Assembly (NCBI GenBank): GCA_913020045.1
Contig: CAJWBE010000009.1
Coordinates: forward strand, 54,708 to 118,707
Direction of reading: 5' to 3'
Length of the DNA: 64,000 bases
Source: an uncultured Oleiphilus sp.
Lineage (GTDB): Bacteria; Pseudomonadota; Gammaproteobacteria; Pseudomonadales; Oleiphilaceae
Part shown: positions 10,351-18,550 of the stretch, piece after piece
How positions within the stretch are numbered: position 1 is the first letter of the stretch
How the letters are laid out: each line of letters starts with the position of its first letter
Made by a program: the position numbers and the translations under genes
The notes under the pieces: model-generated
What the model saw: only the letters and a program-made list of their open reading frames with translations
Told to the model about the DNA's origin: nothing
Database searches by the model: none

Positions 10351-10479
10351 CCTAGAAAAATATGACCACTATAGAATGATCACGCTGCCATCTTCAGGCC
10401 GAGCTGTCCAACCTTAGTCGACAGATAGCACTCGCAAGTTCGCAGTCACACTCCGCTCAACCGAGAAGTTTTTTACACT

Positions 10480-12846
10480 ATGATTGAACGTATTAGCCAG
10501 GCCATTGTTCAACAGCGGCTATTGGTATTGATCAGCTCTTTGCTTATCATTATTGCCGCTGCAGCCGGTTTACCTCAGGTCAAATTCAGCACCGACTATC
10601 GCATTTTTTTTAGCGCTGATAATCCACACTTGCAAGCCTTTGAAGATCTGCAGGCGACCTTTACTAAAGCTGACAATGTCATGTTCGTTATCGCTCCCAA
10701 TGACGGCAAAGTGTTTACGCCGCCGACCCTCGCGATGATTGAGTCTCTGACAGAAGCTGCTTGGCAACTCCCCTATGCGATGCGCGTTGACTCGATTACC
10801 AACTATCAACACACCATTGCCGAAGACGATGATCTACTGGTCGATAATTTAGTCATCGAACCAAACGCCCTGAGTGAGTCACAACTGCAGACGATAAAGA
10901 CTGTTGCGACAGAAGAGCCCGCTCTAGCCGGCCGCCTTATTTCAAAAGCAGCAGATGTCACAGGCATTAACGTGCTGATCGAAATACCGGGCCTAGAGCC
11001 CAGTTTGGAAGTGCCAGAAGTCGCCATGGCGGCCCGCATCATGCAGGCAGAGTTTCGCGAAAAATTTCCGGAGATTGATCTGCGGCTAACCGGCCAAATC
11101 ATTGTAGACACCGCATTTAAAGAGGCGGCACTCTACGACCTAACACACATCGTTCCGCTAGCGTTCGTGATCGCGTTTGTTTGTATTGGGTTTTATATCT
11201 TTCAAGCCAGCGGCCATCTCATTACCGTGTTAACCGGCTCTGTCGCAATCTTTACCGTGGTAGTGTTTTCTATATTGTTCGCGGAAGGGATTTCAGCCTG
11301 GCTCGGCATGGACATCACCACGGCCTCCGTTAATGCGCCAACAATGATCCTGACGCTGGCGATTGCAGACTCTATTCATGTACTCGCTTCCGCCTTTCAA
11401 CAAATGCAAAAAGGCGTCTCCAAAAAAGCCGCGATATTAGAGAGCCTGCGCATCAACCACCAACCAGTTTTTCTAACTAGCGCCACCACCATCATTGGTT
11501 TTCTATCTCTCAATTTTAGCGACTCGCCGCCATTTCAGGAAATGGGCAATACCATCGCGATCGGCGTAGCGGGCGCTTGGCTATTTTCGGTCACCATACT
11601 CCCCGCGATGCTGGCCATGCTGCCCATGAAAGTCACAGCGTTAAGTGAAGAAGAACGTGGTTGGCCGGTCCGTTTGGCTAATACCATCATCAAACATTCA
11701 CGCCTAATGCTACTCATCAGTGTCGTGATCACCGCCACTTGTATCGCCTTACTTCCCAAAAATGAACTCAATGATGTCTGGTCGGAATACTTGCATCCAT
11801 CGATGATTGCCAGACAGGATTCCGACTTTACTAGGGATCGTTTGACCGGGCTTGGAACCATTTCTTACGTGCTCGACTCTGGGGAGACTGGCGGCGTCGC
11901 TAAGCCTGAATTCATGCGTGATCTAGACAAGGCCACCGAATGGCTAAGGCAGCAACCAGAAATTGCCCATGTCGACTCCTTCAGCAGCGTCATGAAACGC
12001 TTGAATAAAAGCATGCATGCGGACGACCCGGACTACTACCGTCTACCCCAGCAAAAAGACTTAGCCGCGCAATATATATTGCTCTACGAAATGTCACTGC
12101 CTTTCGGCTTGGACTTAAATCACCAAATCAATCTAGACAAATCACAGAGCCGGATCAATGCAACTCTCGCACCCTACTCCACGCAAGAGCTGCTTGATTT
12201 ACAGGTCCGAGCCAACGAGTGGTTTGCCCAGAACATTCCAGATTTCAAGATGTCTCATGGCGCAAGCAGTGACGTCATGTTTGCGCATATCGGGCAAAGT
12301 AATATTCGTTCGATGCTTGAAGGCACTAGCTACGCAATCCTTCTTATCTCGATTGTGCTAGCGTTCAGTCTTCGCTCTAGCTACTACGGCGTCATTAGCT
12401 TGCTGCCAAATATTCTCCCCGCCATTATTGGTTTCGGTCTGTGGGGATATTTCGTGGGTCAAATTGGCCTCGGTCTTTCCATGGTATTTGGCATGACACT
12501 GGGGATTGTGGTCGACTTTACCGTGCACTTTCTCAGCAAATTCCTCAGGGCAAAGCGAGAAAATGAATTCGATACCGCCGACGCCATTCGTTATGCATTC
12601 AATAGCGTTGGGATTGCACTCGTCGTCACCACGTTCATTCTGTTCGCAAACTTTGGTATTTTAGCTTTTTCAGATTATGGTATGAACGCTCAAATGGGGC
12701 TGATGACGGCTGTCACGATCGTAGTCGCACTGTTAGTCGACTTTTTCTTTCTACCACCACTACTGTTGCTATTAGTCCAAAACAAGAAAAAACGAATGGC
12801 TAAAAAAGAACGAAAGTTAGAGTCGCGCAACGCAGCGTCTCACTGA
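10480..12846 (+). CDS. MMPL/RND-family transporter
   Basis: A 788-residue inner-membrane protein of the RND superfamily, MMPL-type. These proteins use the proton gradient to move lipids or hydrophobic compounds. The layout is the expected duplicated one. An N-terminal membrane helix (about 15-32) is followed by a large periplasmic loop (about 35-220). A cluster of five or six helices (about 225-380), another helix (about 407-425), a second periplasmic loop and a second helix cluster (about 615-770) complete it. MTLGIVVDFTVHFLSKF in the second cluster resembles the conserved transmembrane aspartate region of the family. It is followed 99 nt later by a LolA-like periplasmic protein, a pairing that suggests lipid or lipoprotein export. 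Substrate unknown. Confidence 0.9.
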   Translation: MIERISQAIVQQRLLVLISSLLIIIAAAAGLPQVKFSTDYRIFFSADNPHLQAFEDLQATFTKADNVMFVIAPNDGKVFTPPTLAMIESLTEAAWQLPYAMRVDSITNYQHTIAEDDDLLVDNLVIEPNALSESQLQTIKTVATEEPALAGRLISKAADVTGINVLIEIPGLEPSLEVPEVAMAARIMQAEFREKFPEIDLRLTGQIIVDTAFKEAALYDLTHIVPLAFVIAFVCIGFYIFQASGHLITVLTGSVAIFTVVVFSILFAEGISAWLGMDITTASVNAPTMILTLAIADSIHVLASAFQQMQKGVSKKAAILESLRINHQPVFLTSATTIIGFLSLNFSDSPPFQEMGNTIAIGVAGAWLFSVTILPAMLAMLPMKVTALSEEERGWPVRLANTIIKHSRLMLLISVVITATCIALLPKNELNDVWSEYLHPSMIARQDSDFTRDRLTGLGTISYVLDSGETGGVAKPEFMRDLDKATEWLRQQPEIAHVDSFSSVMKRLNKSMHADDPDYYRLPQQKDLAAQYILLYEMSLPFGLDLNHQINLDKSQSRINATLAPYSTQELLDLQVRANEWFAQNIPDFKMSHGASSDVMFAHIGQSNIRSMLEGTSYAILLISIVLAFSLRSSYYGVISLLPNILPAIIGFGLWGYFVGQIGLGLSMVFGMTLGIVVDFTVHFLSKFLRAKRENEFDTADAIRYAFNSVGIALVVTTFILFANFGILAFSDYGMNAQMGLMTAVTIVVALLVDFFFLPPLLLLLVQNKKKRMAKKERKLESRNAASH

Positions 12847-12945
12847 GCGACGTTAAGTTCGCAAATGTTAAACGATACACTCAGCACTTTAAAAATAAGC
12901 ACGTAATAATTTAGCACCACCTATCGCCACTTTTAGGAGAACAAT

Positions 12946-13737
12946 ATGCGATTAAGACACTCTCTCGTACTAGCCTTTTCGCTGTTGCCATTACTGGCAG
13001 CGCAAAGCTATGCAGAAACACCTCAAGAAAAAGGCCTAGCAATCGCGGTGGAAGCTGACAAACGAAACACAGGCTGGCAAGACAACAGCGCAAGTATGAC
13101 CATGACCTTGCGCAACAAGCGCGGCGAAGAAAGCACCCGAGTGCTGCGAGTTAAATCGCTTGAAGTAGAGAATGATGGCGACAAAGGGCTCACCATTTTC
13201 GATGAACCAAAAGATGTGCGCGGCACGGCCTTGCTAACTTTTTCGCACAAAACCGAATCTGATGATCAGTGGTTATACTTGCCCGCGCTTAAACGCGTCA
13301 AGCGAATCGCGTCTAAAAACAAGTCGGGTCCTTTTATGGGTAGCGAATTTGCGTTTGAAGACCTAAGCTCCCAAGAGATTGAAAAATATACCTACAATTA
13401 TCTGCGAGATGAATCCTGTGGCGACCTAACGTGTTTTGTGGTCGAGCGTTTCCCAACGGACAAAAATTCTGGCTACACAAAACAAATCGCCTGGATTGAC
13501 ACTACTGAGTATCGTGCACAGAAAATCGAATTCTATGACCGTAAAAAGAGCCTACTCAAGACGCTCGAATCTACCGACTACGAACAATACCTCGATCAAT
13601 TTTGGCGCCCAGCAAAAATGAGCATGCAAAACCATCAAACGGGCAAAAGCACCGTTCTTGATTGGTCCAACTATGCCTTTAAGGTTGGCTTAGATGAAGG
13701 TGACTTCACCAAAAACAGCCTCAAACGCGCCAAGTAA
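12946..13737 (+). CDS. Outer-membrane lipoprotein-sorting (LolA-like) periplasmic protein
   Basis: A 263-residue secreted protein with a Sec signal peptide (MRLRHS start, hydrophobic core, probable cleavage after SYA at residue 23). The mature part has features of the LolA/LolB-like beta-rich fold family annotated as outer membrane lipoprotein-sorting protein: DDQWLYLPALKRVKRI and a following FMGSEFAFEDLS segment (about 105-145). A pair of cysteines (CGDLTCF) may form a disulfide. An AGGAG ribosome site precedes the ATG. Members usually accompany MMPL transporters, as here. The likely role is to carry lipid between the transporter and the outer membrane; this is inferred from context. Confidence 0.88.
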   Translation: MRLRHSLVLAFSLLPLLAAQSYAETPQEKGLAIAVEADKRNTGWQDNSASMTMTLRNKRGEESTRVLRVKSLEVENDGDKGLTIFDEPKDVRGTALLTFSHKTESDDQWLYLPALKRVKRIASKNKSGPFMGSEFAFEDLSSQEIEKYTYNYLRDESCGDLTCFVVERFPTDKNSGYTKQIAWIDTTEYRAQKIEFYDRKKSLLKTLESTDYEQYLDQFWRPAKMSMQNHQTGKSTVLDWSNYAFKVGLDEGDFTKNSLKRAK

Positions 13738-14069
13738 TTTAGTCGATAGTTAACAAACTTTCTCGACTCACGTTTTAATGCACTAAAAATAAATCTGCAA
13801 GCAAGAAACAGCCACGATTAACGCCTTCCAATCGTGGCTGTTCACCATCTGTAAGCAAGGCTGAGACCTAGTTACCTGCACGCTGCCTGTTTCTATCTAA
13901 ACTGTCTACCGCTAAACTGTCGACCTCGGCACTGCGGTCACCGGTAGGTTCGGTGATCGGGCCGACATTGAATCGCTTCGACATGCGATTGCGTAAAGAA
14001 GAAAAACGATAGAACCATAACAAGCAAGACACACCAACACGACTAACGTTAATAAGGTAAAGCATCACC
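13738..14069. other. Intergenic region, 332 nt, hairpin only
   Basis: Between the LolA-like gene and the aminotransferase. It holds one strong hairpin (13807-13842) and no convincing gene. The aminotransferase must have its promoter here. Confidence 0.6.
13807..13842. terminator. Strong hairpin after the MMPL-LolA-like operon
   Basis: A 13-bp inverted repeat (arms 13807-13819 and 13830-13842, core ACAGCCACGATT) with a 10-nt loop, 70 nt after the LolA-like stop. On the + strand no T-run follows; on the - strand the stem is followed by TTCTTGCTTG. Most likely it ends or stabilises the operon transcript. Confidence 0.55.
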
Positions 14070-15242
14070 ATGGAATCATTCCATCCACCACACCGAGTAT
14101 TAATGGGCCCCGGCCCTTCAGACGTTTCTGAGCGAGTTCTCAAGGCCTTATCTCAACAAACGGTTGGGCACTTAGACCCTAGTTTTGTCACCCTGATGGA
14201 TGAGATAAAATCGCTTCTTCAGTATGCCTTCCAGACCAAAAATGAACTGACAATTCCCGTTTCTGCGCCCGGTTCAGCCGGTATGGAAACCTGCTTTATG
14301 AACCTAGTTGAGCCCGGCGACAAAGCCTTAGTCTGTATTAATGGCGTATTCGGCGGAAGAATGAAAGAAGTGGCGTCGCGCGCTGGCGCAAAAGTGACAG
14401 CCCTTGAGTTCGAATGGGGTGAAGCAGTTGACCCCGCGAAAGTGGAAGCCGCATTAAAAGCAGATCCTGACATTTCTATCGTTGCCTTTGTTCACGCAGA
14501 AACATCAACCGGTGTGCGCTCAGACGCAAAAGCCATTTGTGCACTCGCGCAACAGCATAATTGTTTAAGCATCGTCGATGCGGTGACCTCGTTAGGTGGC
14601 ATCGATTTAAATGTCGACGAATGGGGCATCGATGCGATCTATTCCGGTACGCAAAAATGCCTGTCATGCACGCCTGGTTTGGCCCCTGTTAGTTTCAGCC
14701 AAAAAGCGGTTGATCGCATTAAGGCTCGCTCAGGAAAAAGCGACAGCTGGTTCCTCGATCTGAACCTTGTCATGGGCTACTGGGGCGAAGGCGTTAAACG
14801 CGCTTATCACCATACAGCGCCGGTCAATAGTCTTTATGCCTTGCACGAAGCACTCTTAATTCTTCACGAAGAAGGGTTAGAAAACGCATGGCAGCGCCAT
14901 AGTCAGCACCATAACGCTCTCGTTGCAGGCCTCGACTCGCTTGGCATTAAGATGCTCGTTGATGCGGATATTCGTTTGCCTGAGCTCAACACTGTTGCGA
15001 TTCCAGAAGGCATCGACGACGCTGCTGTGCGCTCGGCCTTGCTTCAGCGCTTTGACCTGGAAATCGGCGCAGGCCTTGGCAAGTTTGCTGGAAACGCCTG
15101 GCGTATCGGGCTGATGGGTAATGGTTGTAATAAACAAAACGTGATGCATTGTTTGTCTGCACTCGGCACCGTTCTGGCCGAACAGGGCCATGACTGTGAT
15201 CCGGCCGCCGCGACTACCGCAGCGGAAGCGACTTACGCTTAA
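14070..15242 (+). CDS. Class V aminotransferase, alanine/serine-glyoxylate type
   Basis: A 390-residue PLP-dependent enzyme of the alanine-glyoxylate/serine-glyoxylate aminotransferase family. It opens with a MGPGPSDVSERV segment typical of the family. SAPGSAGMET lies in the cofactor-binding half, DAVTSLGG contains the aspartate that contacts the pyridine nitrogen, and YSGTQKCL carries the Schiff-base Lys196. The reaction is transfer of an amino group from alanine or serine to glyoxylate, giving glycine. The exact donor cannot be read. AAGG lies somewhat far upstream of the ATG. It stands alone in its transcription unit. The glycine formed could feed the glycine cleavage system encoded at 38.5-43 kb. 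Confidence 0.92.
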   Translation: MESFHPPHRVLMGPGPSDVSERVLKALSQQTVGHLDPSFVTLMDEIKSLLQYAFQTKNELTIPVSAPGSAGMETCFMNLVEPGDKALVCINGVFGGRMKEVASRAGAKVTALEFEWGEAVDPAKVEAALKADPDISIVAFVHAETSTGVRSDAKAICALAQQHNCLSIVDAVTSLGGIDLNVDEWGIDAIYSGTQKCLSCTPGLAPVSFSQKAVDRIKARSGKSDSWFLDLNLVMGYWGEGVKRAYHHTAPVNSLYALHEALLILHEEGLENAWQRHSQHHNALVAGLDSLGIKMLVDADIRLPELNTVAIPEGIDDAAVRSALLQRFDLEIGAGLGKFAGNAWRIGLMGNGCNKQNVMHCLSALGTVLAEQGHDCDPAAATTAAEATYA

Positions 15243-15266
15243 CCTTAGGACTGTAACCTCCGCGAG

Positions 15267-15297
15267 GGGTCTGGTATTGCACAACCGTACCAGGCCC
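15267..15297 (+). terminator. Hairpin after the aminotransferase gene
   Basis: Arms GGGTCTGGTA (15267-15276) and TACCAGGCCC (15288-15297) pair over ten positions with one G-T wobble and an 11-nt loop, 24 nt after the stop. No U-tract follows, so termination efficiency is uncertain. Confidence 0.45.
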
Positions 15298-15377
15298 GCT
15301 CCCACTCATAATTGCGATTATCAGCCCCCAACTTATCCTCAAGACATTGCTAAGCAATCATATCGCTACCCGAACAA

Positions 15378-15420
15378 CTATCCCCGCATAACTTTCCATA
15401 CATAGCTATCCCTGCATAAC
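15378..15420. repeat. Pair of 15-bp direct repeats upstream of the flavodoxin-like gene
   Basis: CTATCCCCGCATAAC (15378-15392) and CTATCCCTGCATAAC (15406-15420) differ at one base and are spaced 28 bp apart. A shorter CTATCCC follows near 15436. The spacing (close to 2.7 helical turns) and position 120-160 nt before the start could reflect regulator half-sites; this is speculative. Confidence 0.55.
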
Positions 15421-15540
15421 AATCCACCGTCACTATCCCACAAACCAGATAACTTGATATATTCTTAACTTAACTCAGTGCGAAATAAATGCGCTATCAA
15501 ACGTGGCTATGCACCAACACTTACCCGGTAACAGCGCCTA

Positions 15541-16011
15541 ATGTCTCAACAACGAAAATTGTTAATCATTGCTCATACGCCCTCTGCAAACACGAAACTG
15601 CTCGCTGATTCAGTGATGAAAGGCGCCTGCAATACCGACATCGACAACGTCGACGTTCGATGCCTGACGCCCCTTGAAACGCACGCTAGCGACATCAATA
15701 CGGCCGACGCCATTGTTATTGGTACCACCGAAAACCTAGGTTACATGGCTGGTTTGGTGAAAGACGTCTTTGACCGCTGCTACTACGACTGCATCGACAA
15801 AACGCAGGGTATGCCCTTCTCGTTTTATGTGCGAGCAGGCCATGATGGCACCGGCACAAGAAGAGCAATTGAGAGCATCACAACAGGCTTAAAATGGAGA
15901 CTAGTGCAGGAGCCTCTTATCTGCCGCGGCGATTTCCAAAGCATATTTGTCGACCAATGCGAGGAGCTAGGCCTAACAATGGCAGCAAGTTTAGACGCGG
16001 GAATTATTTGA
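15541..16011 (+). CDS. Flavodoxin-like / NAD(P)H-dependent FMN oxidoreductase family protein
   Basis: A 156-residue protein with a flavodoxin-like fold. The N-terminus LLIIAHTPSANTKLLADSV (about 7-25) forms a first strand and phosphate loop. ADAIVIGTTENLGYMAGLVKDVFDR (about 55-79) matches the second FMN-binding region. VRAGHDGTGTRRAIE (about 97-111) occupies the third. It is likely an FMN-binding oxidoreductase of the cytoplasm, substrate unknown. It stands alone and converges on the membrane-bound AraC-type regulator 17 nt away. Confidence 0.75.
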   Translation: MSQQRKLLIIAHTPSANTKLLADSVMKGACNTDIDNVDVRCLTPLETHASDINTADAIVIGTTENLGYMAGLVKDVFDRCYYDCIDKTQGMPFSFYVRAGHDGTGTRRAIESITTGLKWRLVQEPLICRGDFQSIFVDQCEELGLTMAASLDAGII

Positions 16012-16028
16012 TGATTAGCCATAAAAAG

Positions 16029-17072
16029 CTACGCCACTGAATGCTGCTCGCTCAAGTCCGCGAGAAGGTGCTCAGCTCGATAGTCACTAGGCGTTTTCTT
16101 TTGAATTTCTCGAAACGTTCGATTGAACGAGCTAATCGTTCGATAACCCACATCCAGAGCAATATTTTGAATAGGCGTATCGGGCTCAGATATTAGACGC
16201 GCACTTGCTTCCGCAATACGCAAGTTGTTGATGTAGTCGTTGAAGTTTCGATAGGCAAACGCTTTGTTAATGAGAGATCGCGTTTTGTATTCAGGCAGGC
16301 CAAGCTCTTGAGCAAGCATTTTTAGGGTTAGTTTACCGGTGCGATAATAGCCATCATCCATTAGCGCGGTAAGTTTCTGCGCCATCGGGCAATCAGTTTT
16401 TAGCTCTTCCGGGACATCTCGCTCCCTCGCACTTCCTGAAACGGCTTGAGGGTCAAGCCGTTGAGCAAGCAGCACGCCTTCGCGTCCTTTCAAAAGCATG
16501 TTTCCGGCAACAAGAATGGCGATACCGACAACCAAGGGCAAACTAAATTCTGAAAGGTAGCCAGTGTTCAGGGTCAGGGTCACCCAAAGCGAGCTTACCC
16601 CTACCGTGCAAAGCAACACCGCGCGCATGCGTCGTCGGTCCACTAACAAATCATCGGCCCAGTTTGCCATCACCACCCAAATGCCATGCAGTATCACCAC
16701 GTATTCCGCCGTCTGGGGAAGGCGCCATAACAGCATATTCCTGATCGACGTCTCATCGGCATCAGCGCCTAACTGACGACCAACGATCGGAATCACGCAA
16801 CTGAAGACGGCGAGTACCGACCAAACAGAGCGCAGGTTAGGCTTGCGCGTAAACCCTAACTGGCAGAGAAGCCAAAAAAGTGCAGGCAAGAACGTCATAA
16901 TATCGCCCATTAACCATTTCCAGTCGGGCGGTACGACATCACGAAGCAAAAAAGCCATACCGGACACAAGCAGTAGTAAAAAAACTCTGCCGATCAACAG
17001 GTGCCTAAAATCCCTTAGTACGATCATGAAAATGATCGCAATACTGCCCAAACAAAAACCGTTTAAAAGCAT
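16029..17072 (-). CDS. AraC-family regulator with N-terminal multi-helix membrane domain
   Basis: A 347-residue protein whose first 200 residues contain six or seven hydrophobic segments (for example about 2-18, 26-44, 56-72, 81-97, 118-135, 150-168 and 176-194). These are followed by a C-terminal AraC helix-turn-helix pair (about 240-335), including LTLKMLAQELGL and the second-helix signature IQNIALDVGYRTISSFNRTFREI. Such proteins sit in the inner membrane and bind DNA on the cytoplasmic side, so the membrane part probably senses a signal. The target is not evident. The flavodoxin-like gene converging on it and the second AraC gene divergent from it are candidates. Confidence 0.88.
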   Translation of the reverse strand: MLLNGFCLGSIAIIFMIVLRDFRHLLIGRVFLLLLVSGMAFLLRDVVPPDWKWLMGDIMTFLPALFWLLCQLGFTRKPNLRSVWSVLAVFSCVIPIVGRQLGADADETSIRNMLLWRLPQTAEYVVILHGIWVVMANWADDLLVDRRRMRAVLLCTVGVSSLWVTLTLNTGYLSEFSLPLVVGIAILVAGNMLLKGREGVLLAQRLDPQAVSGSARERDVPEELKTDCPMAQKLTALMDDGYYRTGKLTLKMLAQELGLPEYKTRSLINKAFAYRNFNDYINNLRIAEASARLISEPDTPIQNIALDVGYRTISSFNRTFREIQKKTPSDYRAEHLLADLSEQHSVA

Positions 17073-17491
17073 TTCCTATTCCCTAGATTTGTATTTGTTT
17101 TTGGCGGAAAGAACGAAACCTTAGCGCAGGCAAGGCGGTTTCATCAACACCCTTTCCCTCCAAACTGGACACATTCGTAGCAAAATACTCCCCTGGAACT
17201 GAGCATCATAAAATATCCATAAAATTCAACAAGATATAAAACGATAAAGTAAAAATAAATCAGGTGCATTCAGTGAAATTCAGGTCAATTTCAGTTTTTG
17301 TGTAGTGAAATTAAGGAATTGTTTACCTTAAACACTTGGGGAAACAGCACAGCTCTCACTATAGTTATGCGCCATTACAGACCGCTTGATAGAGAAAGCG
17401 AGACCTTGATCTAATTGCAGTATTTCAATCAAAAGGCTGACTCAAATAAGACATCAATGACACGCTAAATAATAAAAAAGAGAACGTGATA
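17073..17491. other. Shared upstream region of two divergent AraC-type genes
   Basis: About 420 nt, AT-rich, with no gene seen. It includes repeated TGAAATT elements (about 17274-17313) and a candidate promoter at 17337-17365. Both divergent regulator genes must be controlled from here. Confidence 0.6.
17337..17365 (+). promoter_or_regulatory. Candidate sigma70 promoter for the cytoplasmic AraC gene
   Basis: TTGGGG (17337-17342), a 17-nt spacer and TATAGT (17360-17365). The -10 matches five of six consensus positions and the -35 three of six. It would give a leader of about 120 nt. Confidence 0.35.
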
Positions 17492-18550
17492 ATGAATAGA
17501 TCTGTTGCTTTTCATTTCGATATTGACGATGAAGTCATTGGAATTTTTTATCTATCCAACCTGAAGAACGTGCTCGAAGCCCATGGCTGTGTATTACGAG
17601 GATATGATGGCCCCTCAAGTGACTTATCTGACTACCGCAAACGCATTAGTTTAAGAACCCTATACCAAGTGTTTTCAATGTCGGTCAGTGATGCGCCGGC
17701 CGGGCTTGGGATCGCCTATGGCAAACAACTAAACCTAGTCGCGGCCGATGCCGTCGGCCAGCTGATCATGTCTTGCAAAAACCTAGGTGAAGCGCTGGAT
17801 GCGTTGCGCCGTTACCATACGCTTATCGCCCTCGCCCTAAAAGTCATCCCTCTTTCGGACGGCAGTGTGAGCACGATCCGTTTTCAAGGCCTCTACTCAA
17901 GCGCGGTCCCCTTGCGACTTAAGTGGTTTGTATCCGAGGCCCTTTTTGCGTGTCTGCAGTGCCAAGCGCGCTGGCTAACAGCACAAACACTGGAATACGG
18001 GAACATCTGTCTGCCTTATGCCCAACCGCCTCACCATAATGAGTATGTGAAAACATTTAACTGTGAGATCTGCTACAACAGCCCTAGCCACGCGATATAT
18101 TTTGATGCCAATTACCTGCAAAAGCCTCTAGTGACAGCAAACAAAGAACTACGCAACCTAAAGAAAAACCAGTGCGAAAAAGCACTACTGAGATGGCAAA
18201 GTCGCTTTTCTATTACAGAAAGGGTGAACGCTATTTTGATTGACACCTATCCAAACTTCCCAACACTTGATCAAGTCGCTGAGAAGCTTCATAGCTCTCG
18301 CAGTTGCCTCTACCGCAAGTTGCAGATCAATCAGACCAGCTACCAAAGCCTGATCAATGAATTCAAACGTGAACAATCTATCCGCTTGCTACAAAGCACT
18401 GCAATGCCGGTTAGTGAAGTGGCTGAACGCCTAGGATTTAGCGACGCATCAAGTTTCCGGCGCGCCTTCAAAAACTGGACTGGCGTGCAACCCTCCAGCA
18501 TCCGTTGCTCTAGCAATAGCAAAGATGTAGCAACGACAAGTCGAGTCTAA
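17492..18550 (+). CDS. AraC-family regulator with N-terminal arabinose-binding-like domain
   Basis: A 352-residue soluble regulator. The N-terminal region (about 15-205) resembles the Arabinose_bd/OruR-type sensor domain, and the C-terminal about 100 residues form the AraC DNA-binding domain. There, PTLDQVAEKLHSSRSCLYRKL is the first helix-turn-helix and MPVSEVAERLGFSDASSFRRAFKNWTG the second. I chose ATG 17492 over the in-frame GTG at 17486 because AGAGAA is better spaced from it. Its stop overlaps the stop of the convergent lnt gene by four bases. Ligand and regulon are unknown. Confidence 0.9.
   Translation: MNRSVAFHFDIDDEVIGIFYLSNLKNVLEAHGCVLRGYDGPSSDLSDYRKRISLRTLYQVFSMSVSDAPAGLGIAYGKQLNLVAADAVGQLIMSCKNLGEALDALRRYHTLIALALKVIPLSDGSVSTIRFQGLYSSAVPLRLKWFVSEALFACLQCQARWLTAQTLEYGNICLPYAQPPHHNEYVKTFNCEICYNSPSHAIYFDANYLQKPLVTANKELRNLKKNQCEKALLRWQSRFSITERVNAILIDTYPNFPTLDQVAEKLHSSRSCLYRKLQINQTSYQSLINEFKREQSIRLLQSTAMPVSEVAERLGFSDASSFRRAFKNWTGVQPSSIRCSSNSKDVATTSRV

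Larger units (their letters stand above)
10034..10479. other. Regulatory region between OGT-like and MMPL genes, no gene seen
   Basis: About 445 nt between divergent genes without a credible reading frame. It contains a 10-bp tandem duplication (10119-10138), a six-copy pentamer repeat (10245-10274) and a perfect 19-bp palindrome (10332-10350). A candidate -10 element TATAGAAT lies at 10370-10377, pointing toward the transporter. These are listed separately where strong enough. Confidence 0.7.

Noticed and set aside
13868..14071. Possible 67-codon minus-strand membrane-like ORF upstream of the aminotransferase, followed by a hairpin
   Set aside because: Its start overlaps the aminotransferase start codon head to head within CCATGG, the ribosome site is poor, and the composition is not clearly coding.
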